Program-made: the position numbers and the translations under genes
Part shown: in pieces, positions 1-7,679 of the stretch
Layout: each line of letters begins with the position of its first letter
Position numbering within the stretch: the stretch's first letter is position 1
Source: Treponema sp.
GTDB lineage: Bacteria > Spirochaetota > Spirochaetia > Treponematales > Breznakiellaceae
Assembly: GCA_009777535.1 (NCBI GenBank)
Contig: WRLP01000003.1
Coordinates: 62,001-126,000, forward strand
Length of the DNA stretch: 64,000 nucleotides
Direction of reading: 5' to 3'
Notes under the pieces: generated by a model
Database searches by the model: none
Seen by the model: only the letters and a program-made list of their open reading frames with translations
Told to the model about the DNA's origin: nothing

Positions 1-468
1 CAGCGTGTACACAGACTGCAGACCTTCCCTGGCACTTAATTTATTGCAGAATTCGATGGCATCATACCAGGTTACCGTCTCTACGGGGCGCTTTCCCTGC
101 ACGTCCCCGGACGCAGGTGAGCCGGTAAACATGCTGGGATTTTTTCCCATCACTGTCGTGAATTCTTCCTGGGTTACCGGGAACTTGCCCATCTTGAATG
201 CACTAAGTGTTACCGAGTGCGTCGGAGTGGAAAGAAAATGCGGGCCGTTGTCGGCTGTTGTGCCGCCCATTGTAAAGGTTCCGGCACTAATCGACATCAT
301 TTCCAGGAGTGCCCCGCCCGCCCGGCCGGATATTGCTGTTTCCGGCGCCGGTTTAGCGTCCGGGCTGAACACATTGTCACAGGCGAAAAGAACGAGCAAA
401 GCCGCCAGAACCGGGAGTAAGGCCACAATCCTGTGTTTATTGTTAATTGTTAATAGTTTTCTGTTCAT
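1..468 (-). CDS. Formylglycine-generating-enzyme (SUMF1)-type lipoprotein, partial
   Basis: Open at the left window edge; 156 codons are visible, beginning with ATG at 468 behind a GGGGG ribosome site. The N-terminus is a lipoprotein signal (hydrophobic stretch then LFACDN, lipid Cys near residue 30). From about residue 57 the sequence follows the sulfatase-modifying-factor/FGE fold: SISAGTFTMGG, HSVTLSAFKMGKFPVT, then PVETVTWYDAIEFCNKLS, all hallmarks of that family. The C-terminal part with the catalytic region lies outside the window. In spirochaetes such lipoproteins are usually surface proteins of unknown role rather than true sulfatase activators. It starts 13 bp after the stop of the upstream esterase, so the two are probably one transcript. 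Family call firm, function open. Confidence 0.8.
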   Translation of the reverse strand, partial: MNRKLLTINNKHRIVALLPVLAALLVLFACDNVFSPDAKPAPETAISGRAGGALLEMMSISAGTFTMGGTTADNGPHFLSTPTHSVTLSAFKMGKFPVTQEEFTTVMGKNPSMFTGSPASGDVQGKRPVETVTWYDAIEFCNKLSAREGLQSVYTL

Positions 469-481
469 TTTTTCCCCCTTC

Positions 482-1429
482 CTACTGCAATGGTTTGTAG
501 AAGAAATCATAGGCGATCCGGTTGGCGTCTATTGCCCCCCTCGCTACCGAGTGAGAGTAGTCTGATCCCGATCCGCCCATCCAGCCGTGGGTCAGCCCTG
601 TCACATTGTAGTAAACAACCAGTTCCTCCCCGTTCAATTTGGCGTAGACATACCTTGTGTGCGCGGTACCATTCACCGAGCCGGTTGTCGATGTTACCGT
701 TGTATCCACATTGGGATCGATGCTCTTGAACACAGTGGCGAACGCAGAAGATACCCTGACGCTAGCGTCCTGCGGCACTGTTAAATCCCAGCTTCCGTGT
801 GTGACCAGTACCCTAATAAGCCGCTTGTTGGTTCCGGCTGCTTCAAGAATCTTGGCGGCGGATGCGGCTGCGGTAATGCTCGGGGATAATGACTGGCTAT
901 TCCCGAAAGGAAGCCCTGCCGCAACTACAATACCGGTGAACATATCCGGATATACGGCAGCCATGTTTACAGCCAGCCCTGCGCCGGACGAAAAGCCCCC
1001 CAGCCAGACATTGTTGCTGTCAATCTTATACTCGGTCTTTACCTTGTTGACGATATTGGCAATTCCCTCGCATACCTGGGCGGTCCTGGACTGGGTCTTG
1101 GCGTGCCAGTATTCCCAGCACATTGCTATATTTGTAACCCCGTCAATATACAGGGTCGCAAAGCCCTTTTCCTCCGCCACATCGTTCATCAGCGTGCAGT
1201 TTTTGAAGGTTGTTTTAGTCTGGCTGCAGCCATGGGCCATTACCATCAGAGGGATCGGATTGACACCGTTGTAAGACGACGGAATGTACAGGTCCGAAGT
1301 TACACTATTGGATGTAAAATAATTGACGCGCGCCGTCATCTGTGCCGAAACCGGTACAACCGGAATCGCCAGCGCCAGTACAAGGCAGCAAACGAACCCC
1401 CTGATACTCCTTGTTGAAAATCTGGTCAT
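482..1429 (-). CDS. Secreted PHB-depolymerase/feruloyl-esterase-type hydrolase
   Basis: 315 aa with a clear signal peptide ending near PVSAQ, so exported. The mature protein is an alpha/beta hydrolase of the esterase-PHB (carbohydrate esterase 1-like) type: oxyanion region MVMAHGCSQT, nucleophile Ser in GGFSSGAG, acid Asp in THGSWDLTVP and His in GLTHGWMGG. Expected to cleave an extracellular or periplasmic ester, such as a feruloyl or acetyl ester or a polyhydroxyalkanoate; the substrate cannot be read from sequence. The start at 1429 has an AGGGGG ribosome site. Upstream lies a promoter and a copy of the 13-bp inverted repeat shared with the porin/CoA-transferase operon. It is followed after 13 bp by the SUMF1-type lipoprotein. 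Confidence 0.82.
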   Translation of the reverse strand: MTRFSTRSIRGFVCCLVLALAIPVVPVSAQMTARVNYFTSNSVTSDLYIPSSYNGVNPIPLMVMAHGCSQTKTTFKNCTLMNDVAEEKGFATLYIDGVTNIAMCWEYWHAKTQSRTAQVCEGIANIVNKVKTEYKIDSNNVWLGGFSSGAGLAVNMAAVYPDMFTGIVVAAGLPFGNSQSLSPSITAAASAAKILEAAGTNKRLIRVLVTHGSWDLTVPQDASVRVSSAFATVFKSIDPNVDTTVTSTTGSVNGTAHTRYVYAKLNGEELVVYYNVTGLTHGWMGGSGSDYSHSVARGAIDANRIAYDFFYKPLQ

Positions 1430-1489
1430 AAATACCCCCTATAACAAAATTATTGAACCCATGATTTTGCTGCCCATGCCCGAAAAACA

Positions 1490-1502
1490 TGAACATTATT
1501 CA
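1490..1502 (-). promoter_or_regulatory. Shared operator-like inverted repeat, esterase copy
   Basis: Imperfect palindrome TGAACATTATTCA, exactly the reverse complement of the copy at 2100-2112. It lies about 60 bp before the esterase start and 12 bp downstream of that gene's -10 box. Repressor-site role is inferred from recurrence at several promoters. Confidence 0.6.
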
Positions 1503-1514
1503 AGTTCTGTCGAA

Positions 1515-1542
1515 ATTTTACCACACATTCATGGAAACGCAA
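1515..1542 (-). promoter_or_regulatory. Sigma-70-type promoter of the esterase operon
   Basis: On the minus strand TTGCGT (1542-1537), 16 bp spacer, TAAAAT (1520-1515). The -35 block with its flank (AAGCTTGCGTTT) is nearly identical to that of the porin operon at 4775, supporting common control. Confidence 0.6.
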
Positions 1543-1606
1543 GCTTTTTTTTCATTTTTTTTGCCCCCAAAATAGGGGCTGGGGCGGTTATGGGGAAGGT
1601 TTTTTC

Positions 1607-1635
1607 TTGACAATAATGGCCGTTGTATCAATAAT
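1607..1635 (+). promoter_or_regulatory. Promoter of small exported protein
   Basis: TTGACA at 1607, 17 bp spacer, AATAAT at 1630, 21 bp before the start codon at 1657. Confidence 0.6.
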
Positions 1636-1656
1636 TGAACAACAAGGAGACTTCAA

Positions 1657-1980
1657 ATGAACAAGAAATTCGTTTACATTGTGATTTTTTTTCTCGCATT
1701 CAGCTCTGTGGTTTTTGCCGGCCGCAATGAGATCAACGAGGCCCTCGACTCGTATGAAGCGATAGTAGTTGAGGTGGAAGAAATGGCTCAAAATGAGTAC
1801 ATCTGCATCGTTTGTGATTTTTCCGCCATTGATGAAAAAATGGCCGTCGCCAACGACAGGATCGGCAAACTTGAAGATGAAAGGGAATGGCTGGTGCAGG
1901 ATGCCAAACGAGCGGCGGAACTCAGGTCCAGGTTTGTCCAGGCAATGGCCGCCGCAATGAAGGTCATCATAAAGTACTAA
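1657..1980 (+). CDS. Small exported helical protein, unknown function
   Basis: 107 aa, ATG behind AAGGAG. Residues 1-21 form a signal peptide (FFLAFSSVVFAG); the remaining ~85 residues are highly charged and probably alpha-helical, with two Cys close together (CIVCDF). No family recognised. The gene has its own consensus promoter and stands alone between the esterase (opposite strand) and a lipoprotein gene. A small periplasmic helical protein, perhaps a chaperone or envelope stress protein, is as far as the sequence goes. Confidence 0.6.
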   Translation: MNKKFVYIVIFFLAFSSVVFAGRNEINEALDSYEAIVVEVEEMAQNEYICIVCDFSAIDEKMAVANDRIGKLEDEREWLVQDAKRAAELRSRFVQAMAAAMKVIIKY

Positions 1981-2005
1981 AAACCGCCCTACTGAGCTAA
2001 TTACA

Positions 2006-2036
2006 GCCCCAAGCGGCAAAATTAACCCGCTGGGGC
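2006..2036 (+). terminator. Hairpin after small exported protein
   Basis: GCCCCAAGCGG pairs with CCGCTGGGGC with one bulge, just after the stop at 1980. The T-run begins about 13 nt later, so it is an imperfect intrinsic terminator. Confidence 0.4.
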
Positions 2037-2065
2037 AAATCTTGCAGTTTTTTTTCAAAATAATG

Positions 2066-2094
2066 TTGACAAATCAGCCGGAGAGCGTTATATT
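2066..2094 (+). promoter_or_regulatory. Promoter of lipoprotein gene 2221
   Basis: Consensus TTGACA at 2066, exactly 17 bp, TATATT at 2089. Transcription should begin near 2100, directly on the operator-like repeat. Confidence 0.7.
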
Positions 2095-2099
2095 TAATA

Positions 2100-2112
2100 T
2101 GAATAATGTTCA
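2100..2112 (+). promoter_or_regulatory. Shared operator-like inverted repeat at transcription start
   Basis: TGAATAATGTTCA begins 6 nt past the -10 box of the 2066 promoter, overlapping the predicted +1, a classic repressor position. Confidence 0.6.
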
Positions 2113-2189
2113 GGTTCTATTTTGATGCAAAAAAAAAGCTTTTGACATTCTTCGGGGCTTTTTTATGCATTATTTTTTACGGTAGATAA

Positions 2190-2202
2190 TGAACAATATT
2201 CA
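2190..2202 (+). promoter_or_regulatory. Second shared inverted repeat before lipoprotein 2221
   Basis: TGAACAATATTCA lies 18 bp before the start codon and just upstream of the AAGGAG site. The leader between the two repeats (2113-2189) is AT-rich and includes the TTTACGGTAGATAATG block that recurs before the gene at 13033. Confidence 0.5.
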
Positions 2203-2220
2203 TATTTTAAGGAGTTTTTT

Positions 2221-3675
2221 ATGAAAAAGAAACAGTTATTTACGGCAATGCTGGCTGTTATGCTGGTATTGGGATTTGTGCTTGTATCCTGCGATGATGG
2301 ATCGGGCAAAACCAACCCGCCGGTGGTTGACAGAGGCCTGGCAGGTATTTATGAACTTCCCGATGGTACCACAATGACAATTAACCCCAACGGGACAGGC
2401 TCGGTTGATGGAGCTGCTGCCAGTTTTGCAGGTACAGCAGGTGTATTAACCGTAACAATTGGAAACGATGTTATTACTGTTGATTTTAATATCGGTACCA
2501 CCGGTGTTACATTTACCAACGTGCAGGTTGTTCAGGGCAGTGGCGGTGCCCTGGAAGAAGCTTTTGACAAATTTGTGGCCGCCAGTCCAATTAAACCTGG
2601 ATCGTTAACACCGGGTGGTGAAGAGTCGCTTCCTGCAGAACTCGTTGGTTCCTGGAAGGCAACAAGCCTGGCAGGTGCAGGAAAGGTGGTCTTCGTAATA
2701 AACAGCACGAACCCGCAAGTATTTGCTTCAATAGATCACGGGGCAACCGGAGGGCTGGTTGATTGTACCTGGAGTAGTCCTGCAAGCGGCAAACTGAAAC
2801 TCACCTGGACGATAGAGGAATGTACTTTTGATTATTCAATTAGCAGCGGTCAACTGGTTCTTTCCAATCCGACTCCATCAAATTCTGTATTGGCTCCTTA
2901 TGTTAATTGGGGTCCTTTCGAGAAAGACGAAGAAGGCCAGCCTCAAATTAGTATTGACGATTTTACCTGGATTAACACAATTCCCGAGGCATTGACCGGT
3001 ACCTGGGTGACAGAGTCCGATTACATTCTAAATGAGTTATCCTTTGGTGGAGTACCCATACTGGAGATTAATTCCGACGGAACAGGCGGTGCGTACGATT
3101 CGAGTATTTTTGGCCTTGCTGAAAGCACCTTTGCTGTAACCGCTGATAGCGAAAAATTAAAAATGACAGTCGGTGAGTACGGAAGTGTTATGTATGGCTA
3201 CGAGATAGTTGAAGGCCAGCTCATTCTTACATTACTGGTTAATGAAGGGACTACCGGATTGGCATTCTATGCCGTCTTTGGCCCCCTGGATAAGGATTTG
3301 GGCGGTGGTGATACTTCTCCCATCGATGATTACACCTGGTTACTGACCATTCCGGCGGAGTTTAGGGGCACCTGGACATCTTCTTTACTTGCTCTTGTTT
3401 CACCAACCGATAAAGATATAGTTTTTGTGATTGCAGAAGATGGTAATAACGGGCAGGTCCATAGTACAACAACTGATGATCTGATGGCTTGTATATTTTC
3501 TTTTACCGCCGAAGATGGTGATAAATTGTTATTGGATCTCAGTCCTTATGGGCGCGTTATGTTTGATTGCGAAATAAACGAAGGAGATCTTGTAATATCA
3601 AACCCGGTTTCTGACGGCTTTTTGGGTGAAGCGCTTGAATCATATGTCCTTTATAGCCCAATGACTGCTCAGTAG
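2221..3675 (+). CDS. Repeat-domain lipoprotein
   Basis: 484 aa. Lipoprotein signal MKKKQLF...VLVSCDDG with lipid Cys at about residue 24. After a linker there are three ~115-residue repeats, each opening like LPAELVGSWKATS, IPEALTGTWVTES and IPAEFRGTWTSSL and containing a cysteine- or tyrosine-bearing beta strand near its end (CTFDYSIS, MYGYEIVE, MFDCEINE). The GTW-led beta repeat suggests lipocalin-like or META-like small barrels, but no named family is certain. Probably anchored on the outer membrane or periplasmic face. It is followed by a terminator and by a gene with two more copies of the same repeat. Promoter and operators indicate joint regulation with the porin operon. Confidence 0.75.
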   Translation: MKKKQLFTAMLAVMLVLGFVLVSCDDGSGKTNPPVVDRGLAGIYELPDGTTMTINPNGTGSVDGAAASFAGTAGVLTVTIGNDVITVDFNIGTTGVTFTNVQVVQGSGGALEEAFDKFVAASPIKPGSLTPGGEESLPAELVGSWKATSLAGAGKVVFVINSTNPQVFASIDHGATGGLVDCTWSSPASGKLKLTWTIEECTFDYSISSGQLVLSNPTPSNSVLAPYVNWGPFEKDEEGQPQISIDDFTWINTIPEALTGTWVTESDYILNELSFGGVPILEINSDGTGGAYDSSIFGLAESTFAVTADSEKLKMTVGEYGSVMYGYEIVEGQLILTLLVNEGTTGLAFYAVFGPLDKDLGGGDTSPIDDYTWLLTIPAEFRGTWTSSLLALVSPTDKDIVFVIAEDGNNGQVHSTTTDDLMACIFSFTAEDGDKLLLDLSPYGRVMFDCEINEGDLVISNPVSDGFLGEALESYVLYSPMTAQ

Positions 3676-3706
3676 ACATCAGATTTTACTCTGACGATAC
3701 GAATGC

Positions 3707-3735
3707 GCCGCCCTACGGGGCGGCATTTTCTTCTT
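3707..3735 (+). terminator. Intrinsic terminator after lipoprotein 2221
   Basis: Perfect 7-bp stem GCCGCCC / GGGCGGC with a TACG loop, followed by ATTTTCTTCTTT. Confidence 0.8.
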
Positions 3736-3762
3736 TAGTAAGGCATCAAAAGGAATAGAATT

Positions 3763-4503
3763 ATGTCGAGAGAAGTATTTGAAAGCGATGACGAGATTGA
3801 TGATTATCTCTGGGATAGTAAAATCCCGCCTGAATATGCAGGCACATGGGAAACACTGGCAAAAAATTTCCCCGCAAGGCGTGTCTTTGCGATAAGGAGC
3901 GATGGCAGCGGCTATGTGTACCGTTCTTCAGTTCCGGGTTATGGCAAGGCTTCCTATAAATTCGCCGCATCCGGTCTTACCGATCCCAAATTGATGCTTG
4001 TAATTGACGGGGTAGGCCGCTGTATGTATGACTGCTCGATAAACAGTGAAAAACGGCTCGAATTGACAAATCCGGTTGTTGACGGAGCGCGTGCGTTGTC
4101 CAGATATTCATCATTATTCAGTCCTTTTAAGAAAACCAGCGACACAGTTTCTCTTCCCTTTGATGTCGGCAAATTAAGGCTGGCGGCCGTCATTCCCGGG
4201 CACTTTACCGGTACCTGGAAAATGCCAAATGGCGCAGATGCCTTGGTCATAAACGCCGATCGAACCGGAAAAGCAGTTATTATGAATAAGCTGGCCGATT
4301 GCCATTTTGCCGTGAGCGAGGATAATTTAAAATTGCTTTTGACATTTCCGATTATGGGCGCAAGGTGCCTGTATGATATTTCGCCTGCCGGCGGGCGGCT
4401 TATCCTTTCCAATCCGGTTCCCGATGCTGGAGGTGAAACCCTGGTTGTATATGCCTCCCTTGGGGTCTTAACCAAATCAACAAAATCCACCACCCCACAA
4501 TGA
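3763..4503 (+). CDS. Paralogue of the 2221 repeat protein without a signal peptide
   Basis: 246 aa, ATG behind AAGGA. It carries two copies of the GTW-type repeat of the preceding lipoprotein (IPPEYAGTWETLA and IPGHFTGTWKMPN), each ending in a Cys-containing strand (CMYDCSIN, CLYDISPA) and an LSNPV/LTNPV motif. Unlike its neighbour it starts directly with charged residues and has no export signal or lipobox; an in-frame stop lies eight codons upstream. It is either cytoplasmic or a detached C-terminal part of a once longer lipoprotein. It sits behind a strong terminator without an obvious promoter of its own. Its last codons run into a dispersed hairpin repeat. Confidence 0.65.
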   Translation: MSREVFESDDEIDDYLWDSKIPPEYAGTWETLAKNFPARRVFAIRSDGSGYVYRSSVPGYGKASYKFAASGLTDPKLMLVIDGVGRCMYDCSINSEKRLELTNPVVDGARALSRYSSLFSPFKKTSDTVSLPFDVGKLRLAAVIPGHFTGTWKMPNGADALVINADRTGKAVIMNKLADCHFAVSEDNLKLLLTFPIMGARCLYDISPAGGRLILSNPVPDAGGETLVVYASLGVLTKSTKSTTPQ

Positions 4504-4660
4504 CAATGCCAAAAATATATGCCTATAAAAGGCTATGGGGGGCCTGTCAGAGGCCAAGAGCACCGTGCAGGCACAGCACTCTTGCCTCTGCCACCCCTCA
4601 AGTATTTTATTGGGCATATATTTTTGAAATAGCCATAGTGGTGTAACGCCGGAAGGAATA
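4493..4660. repeat. Dispersed hairpin repeat, copy A
   Basis: Fills most of the non-coding gap 4504-4835. Outer stem AAATATATGCC (4513-4523) pairs with GGCATATATTT (4613-4623); inner stem CAGAGGC-c-AAGAG (4548-4560) pairs with CTCTT-GCCTCTG (4579-4590). The same layout with different but still paired bases occurs at 23768-23945. The rest of the gap up to the promoter at 4775 shows nothing else recognisable apart from an A-rich run. Confidence 0.7.
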
Positions 4661-4774
4661 GCTTCGCCGCCTGATTCTCCGTGTGGAAAATTTTCGATGA
4701 TTTTATGGGGCAAGGCTGGCCATCAAGGGTGGGAATGGCTGCAAAAAAAGATCAAAAAAAATAAAAAAAAGAGC

Positions 4775-4802
4775 TTGCGTTTTTTTGAAAATGTGTTATA
4801 TT
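4775..4802 (+). promoter_or_regulatory. Promoter of the porin/CoA-transferase operon
   Basis: TTGCGT at 4775, 16 bp, TATATT at 4797. The -35 region matches the esterase promoter over about 12 bases. Confidence 0.65.
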
Positions 4803-4808
4803 ATAACT

Positions 4809-4821
4809 TGAACATTGTTCA
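4809..4821 (+). promoter_or_regulatory. Shared operator, perfect copy
   Basis: TGAACATTGTTCA is a perfect 13-bp palindrome with a single central base, beginning 6 nt after the -10 box and so covering the predicted transcription start of the operon. Confidence 0.65.
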
Positions 4822-4835
4822 TATTTTAGGAGGCA

Positions 4836-6227
4836 ATGATGTACACAAAATATAAAGTTTTAGCGGCTGCCCTGATGTTGACCGCTGTGTTGTGCATTCA
4901 ACCCCTTGCCGCGCAGATTACATCAAATACCAATAATGCGACAACCGGGCTGTTTTCGACCGATGTCGATAACTTTCTGGATGTAAACAGCTGGCAGGAA
5001 GTTGAATTTAACAACTTTTTTTCGGTATTTCAGGTTGGCGGAGCTGACGGTATTGGAGCTGGAATGGCAATGAGTGCCGGTTCCTCATATCTCGGGTTCG
5101 GTTATATCGGGAACTTCTGGTCAGGGGCCGATACCATCGTAACAACCGAGTACGGTAATTCTTATACTGCCGCAAATTCCAGGGGAAAGAAAACAACTTC
5201 ATACTCCGGCAGCGGGCTCAAGTGGAACAGCCAGATTTTTTTCCTGTTCGGTGCAGCTCCCGTAGGCGGCCTGCTTCTTGACCTTAATTTTGCCGATGCG
5301 GGTAACAATGTAATGGACAGGGAGTCGATCAATGCCGGAGGCAGCGTTGTAACCGAGAAAGAGTCCGTCGGCCTTGGAGCGCTGGAAGCCGGCCTTAGCT
5401 GGGGAAAAAACTTTGATCTTGGCGGCGGTTATGTATTTAAACCCAATGTGGGTTTCAGCTATAACTTTGATCTGCAGAAAACCGTTGCCGACACGGGACC
5501 GGGCAGCACAGAAACTACTACGCTTAACGGACAGGACGATTTCTTTAGAAGGGCGGATTATAACGGCGTTAATAACGGAACCGGAAGAGTCGGCCTTGCC
5601 GGCTATATTGCCGCTCATTTAGGGCTGGGCTTTGATCTTTCAACAAGCACAGCAGACGGCTCATTATGGCTGGGATATGATCTTGAATACCATTTATATG
5701 ATAAACAGACAGAAAGCTCCGGTTACTGGGAGGATTACAGCCCCTCATATTTAAAAAACTTTATCGATATTGGAGTGGGCGCCTGGTATACCATCGACAG
5801 GAGACTTTCTCTTGGCTGGTTTGTGGGGAGCGGCTTCAGCATTGAAAACGCCAGTGTTACCAGCGTAAAGAAGAATGGCGGCGCTGAGCCCGACAATGAA
5901 TATACCGAGGTTATTTTTGGAATAACGCCAATGATTTCTGCAGGCGTTGTACACAAATTTCTTCCGGATAAATTTAATATAAACGGAAGCCTTGCGCTTT
6001 TCCCCATTGGCTACACATTCAGCCAATTTAAGGATGTTGACAAGCGCAATGCCATGACAATCACAAGAACAGACAATACAATCGAATCCCTTGCCGCGCA
6101 AACATCGCTTGGCTTTACATGGTTTATTACAGATGGATTGTCATTTGACGCCTATTTAACCACCCTTGCCAATGGCTCAAGGCTTAATCTAACGAATTTT
6201 TCCGCCTTGCTCAGCTACAAAAGGTAA
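4836..6227 (+). CDS. Porin-like outer-membrane beta-barrel protein
   Basis: 463 aa with a signal peptide cleaved near PLAAQ. The mature chain alternates polar and aromatic residues through many short amphipathic strands (GSSYLGFGYIGNFW, LAGYIAAHLGLGFDL), with glycine turns, and closes with LLSYKR, as expected for an outer-membrane barrel. It begins SNTNNATTGLFSTDVDNFLDV, a pattern shared with the next gene (NRDIDTYMMV), so the two are paralogues. Ribosome site AGGAGG; two adjacent ATGs (4836, 4839) are possible. First gene of an operon with a second barrel, a CoA-transferase and a hydrolase, which suggests uptake or efflux of the substrate handled by those enzymes. Confidence 0.8.
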   Translation: MMYTKYKVLAAALMLTAVLCIQPLAAQITSNTNNATTGLFSTDVDNFLDVNSWQEVEFNNFFSVFQVGGADGIGAGMAMSAGSSYLGFGYIGNFWSGADTIVTTEYGNSYTAANSRGKKTTSYSGSGLKWNSQIFFLFGAAPVGGLLLDLNFADAGNNVMDRESINAGGSVVTEKESVGLGALEAGLSWGKNFDLGGGYVFKPNVGFSYNFDLQKTVADTGPGSTETTTLNGQDDFFRRADYNGVNNGTGRVGLAGYIAAHLGLGFDLSTSTADGSLWLGYDLEYHLYDKQTESSGYWEDYSPSYLKNFIDIGVGAWYTIDRRLSLGWFVGSGFSIENASVTSVKKNGGAEPDNEYTEVIFGITPMISAGVVHKFLPDKFNINGSLALFPIGYTFSQFKDVDKRNAMTITRTDNTIESLAAQTSLGFTWFITDGLSFDAYLTTLANGSRLNLTNFSALLSYKR

Positions 6228-6239
6228 AAGGAGAAAATA

Positions 6240-7655
6240 ATGAAAACACGAAAAATATTGATAGTAACAGCAGTCCTCATTCTTGCTTTTGGAGTTATGC
6301 CTTTAGCCGCCCAGAATTCACCGGCCGGGGGGCTTGCCACCGGTAATGTTATTAATAGGGATATAGATACCTACATGATGGTCAATTTTGCGCCATTTTT
6401 GTATTACGACAAGTTTTTCTCATTTGCCCAGACATCAATGTACAGCAGCGTTCTGCAAACGGCCGGCGTGAGCGGGCTTCAGGCCGGTTTCGCCACCAGA
6501 GCCGGCAGCGGATTTTTTAACTTTTTTCTGAATACAAGTGGTTTTTCCCTTGCTGATAGTACAACAGAAACAGATTTAGGCACGAATGTTTTGGAAAATT
6601 CATCAACGGACGGGAAATTTAATTTTCAATTTGATACCATCTACGGCAGCACCGATCTGGGCGCATTCAAACTGGGGTTAAATTTTGTCAATTTTGGACA
6701 AATAAATACATTAGTTGAAACAACCTCCAGTGATTATGAGAAGAAAACCATCAACACCGGCACCTTTGCTGCATCAATTGAATACGGCAAGAATTTTATT
6801 AATGACGATTTCAGTATGCTGCTGACAGGCGGAAAAGTCACTGTGCGTTTCCCCATGGGCGATTCCAAAGCCATTACTGAAACAAGTGCAGCCGGCAGAA
6901 CGACTACAACAACGGAAATAGACCCGCAAAATGCGTATTCTGCCGCCTATCCCAACCTCGACTTAAATAATATACGGCTGGATGTAGCGCCGCAAATGTG
7001 GTATTTCTTTACGCCCAAACTTGAGCCCATGGTTGTTATCTCCCATGTATATCTTGTTAATACATTTACAATGATGTTTTTTCCGGAAGAAATGAGAACA
7101 GTGGAACAATCCGGCTCCAGCGGTTATACAAGGCAGGATCGCGAATATTTGGCCAATAACCTGTTCGGTTATTATAACAGGCAATATTCAATAAACTCAC
7201 GGCTTTCGCTTGCCTGGCGCGTAAATTTACAGGTGGCATTCTATTATGACAAGAGGGATTATTCATATACAAAAGCTCCCGGCGGCAGCGAAACTGTGGA
7301 CAAGAGAATCAATGAGACATTGTGGCTGACTGTTAATGTCGCCCCGCGTCTGGCATTCAGTTATCAGGCTGTTCCCGGTACACTCATACTGAACGGCGCC
7401 GTAGTGCTGAATCAACTTGGAGGCGCAACTTCTACAGGGTGGCAATTAACCCAAACTAAAGTTACCGATGATAATAATGACACGGTTTCTACAACAGATA
7501 CGAATACATTCACCGGCATTAATCCTGTATTCAGCCTGGGAGCGGTCATGAATTTAAGCCCGCATCTTTTATTGGAAGGGGGCTTAAGTATCAATACTAC
7601 AGGCGCAAGCAATCCCCTGGGCGACGTCAGTGTTGCGGTTATCTATAAAAAGTAG
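6240..7655 (+). CDS. Porin-like outer-membrane beta-barrel protein, paralogue
   Basis: 471 aa, starting 12 bp after the previous gene behind AAGGAG. Signal peptide ends near PLAAQ, and the mature N-terminus NRDIDTYMMVNFAPF parallels the preceding barrel. Numerous alternating strands with aromatic girdle residues, and a C-terminal VSVAVIYKK strand ending in Lys-Lys, fit an outer-membrane barrel. A pair of adjacent paralogues may form two pores of different selectivity. Same operon as the CoA-transferase 24 bp downstream. Confidence 0.8.
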   Translation: MKTRKILIVTAVLILAFGVMPLAAQNSPAGGLATGNVINRDIDTYMMVNFAPFLYYDKFFSFAQTSMYSSVLQTAGVSGLQAGFATRAGSGFFNFFLNTSGFSLADSTTETDLGTNVLENSSTDGKFNFQFDTIYGSTDLGAFKLGLNFVNFGQINTLVETTSSDYEKKTINTGTFAASIEYGKNFINDDFSMLLTGGKVTVRFPMGDSKAITETSAAGRTTTTTEIDPQNAYSAAYPNLDLNNIRLDVAPQMWYFFTPKLEPMVVISHVYLVNTFTMMFFPEEMRTVEQSGSSGYTRQDREYLANNLFGYYNRQYSINSRLSLAWRVNLQVAFYYDKRDYSYTKAPGGSETVDKRINETLWLTVNVAPRLAFSYQAVPGTLILNGAVVLNQLGGATSTGWQLTQTKVTDDNNDTVSTTDTNTFTGINPVFSLGAVMNLSPHLLLEGGLSINTTGASNPLGDVSVAVIYKK

Positions 7656-7679
7656 GAGAATTATTATCAGGTAAATAAT

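Noticed and set aside
2113-2165. A-run/T-run pairing (AAAAAAGC with GCTTTTTT) in the leader of lipoprotein 2221, considered as an attenuator
   Set aside because: Almost purely A-T pairs with a 17-nt loop; too weak to support without folding calculations.
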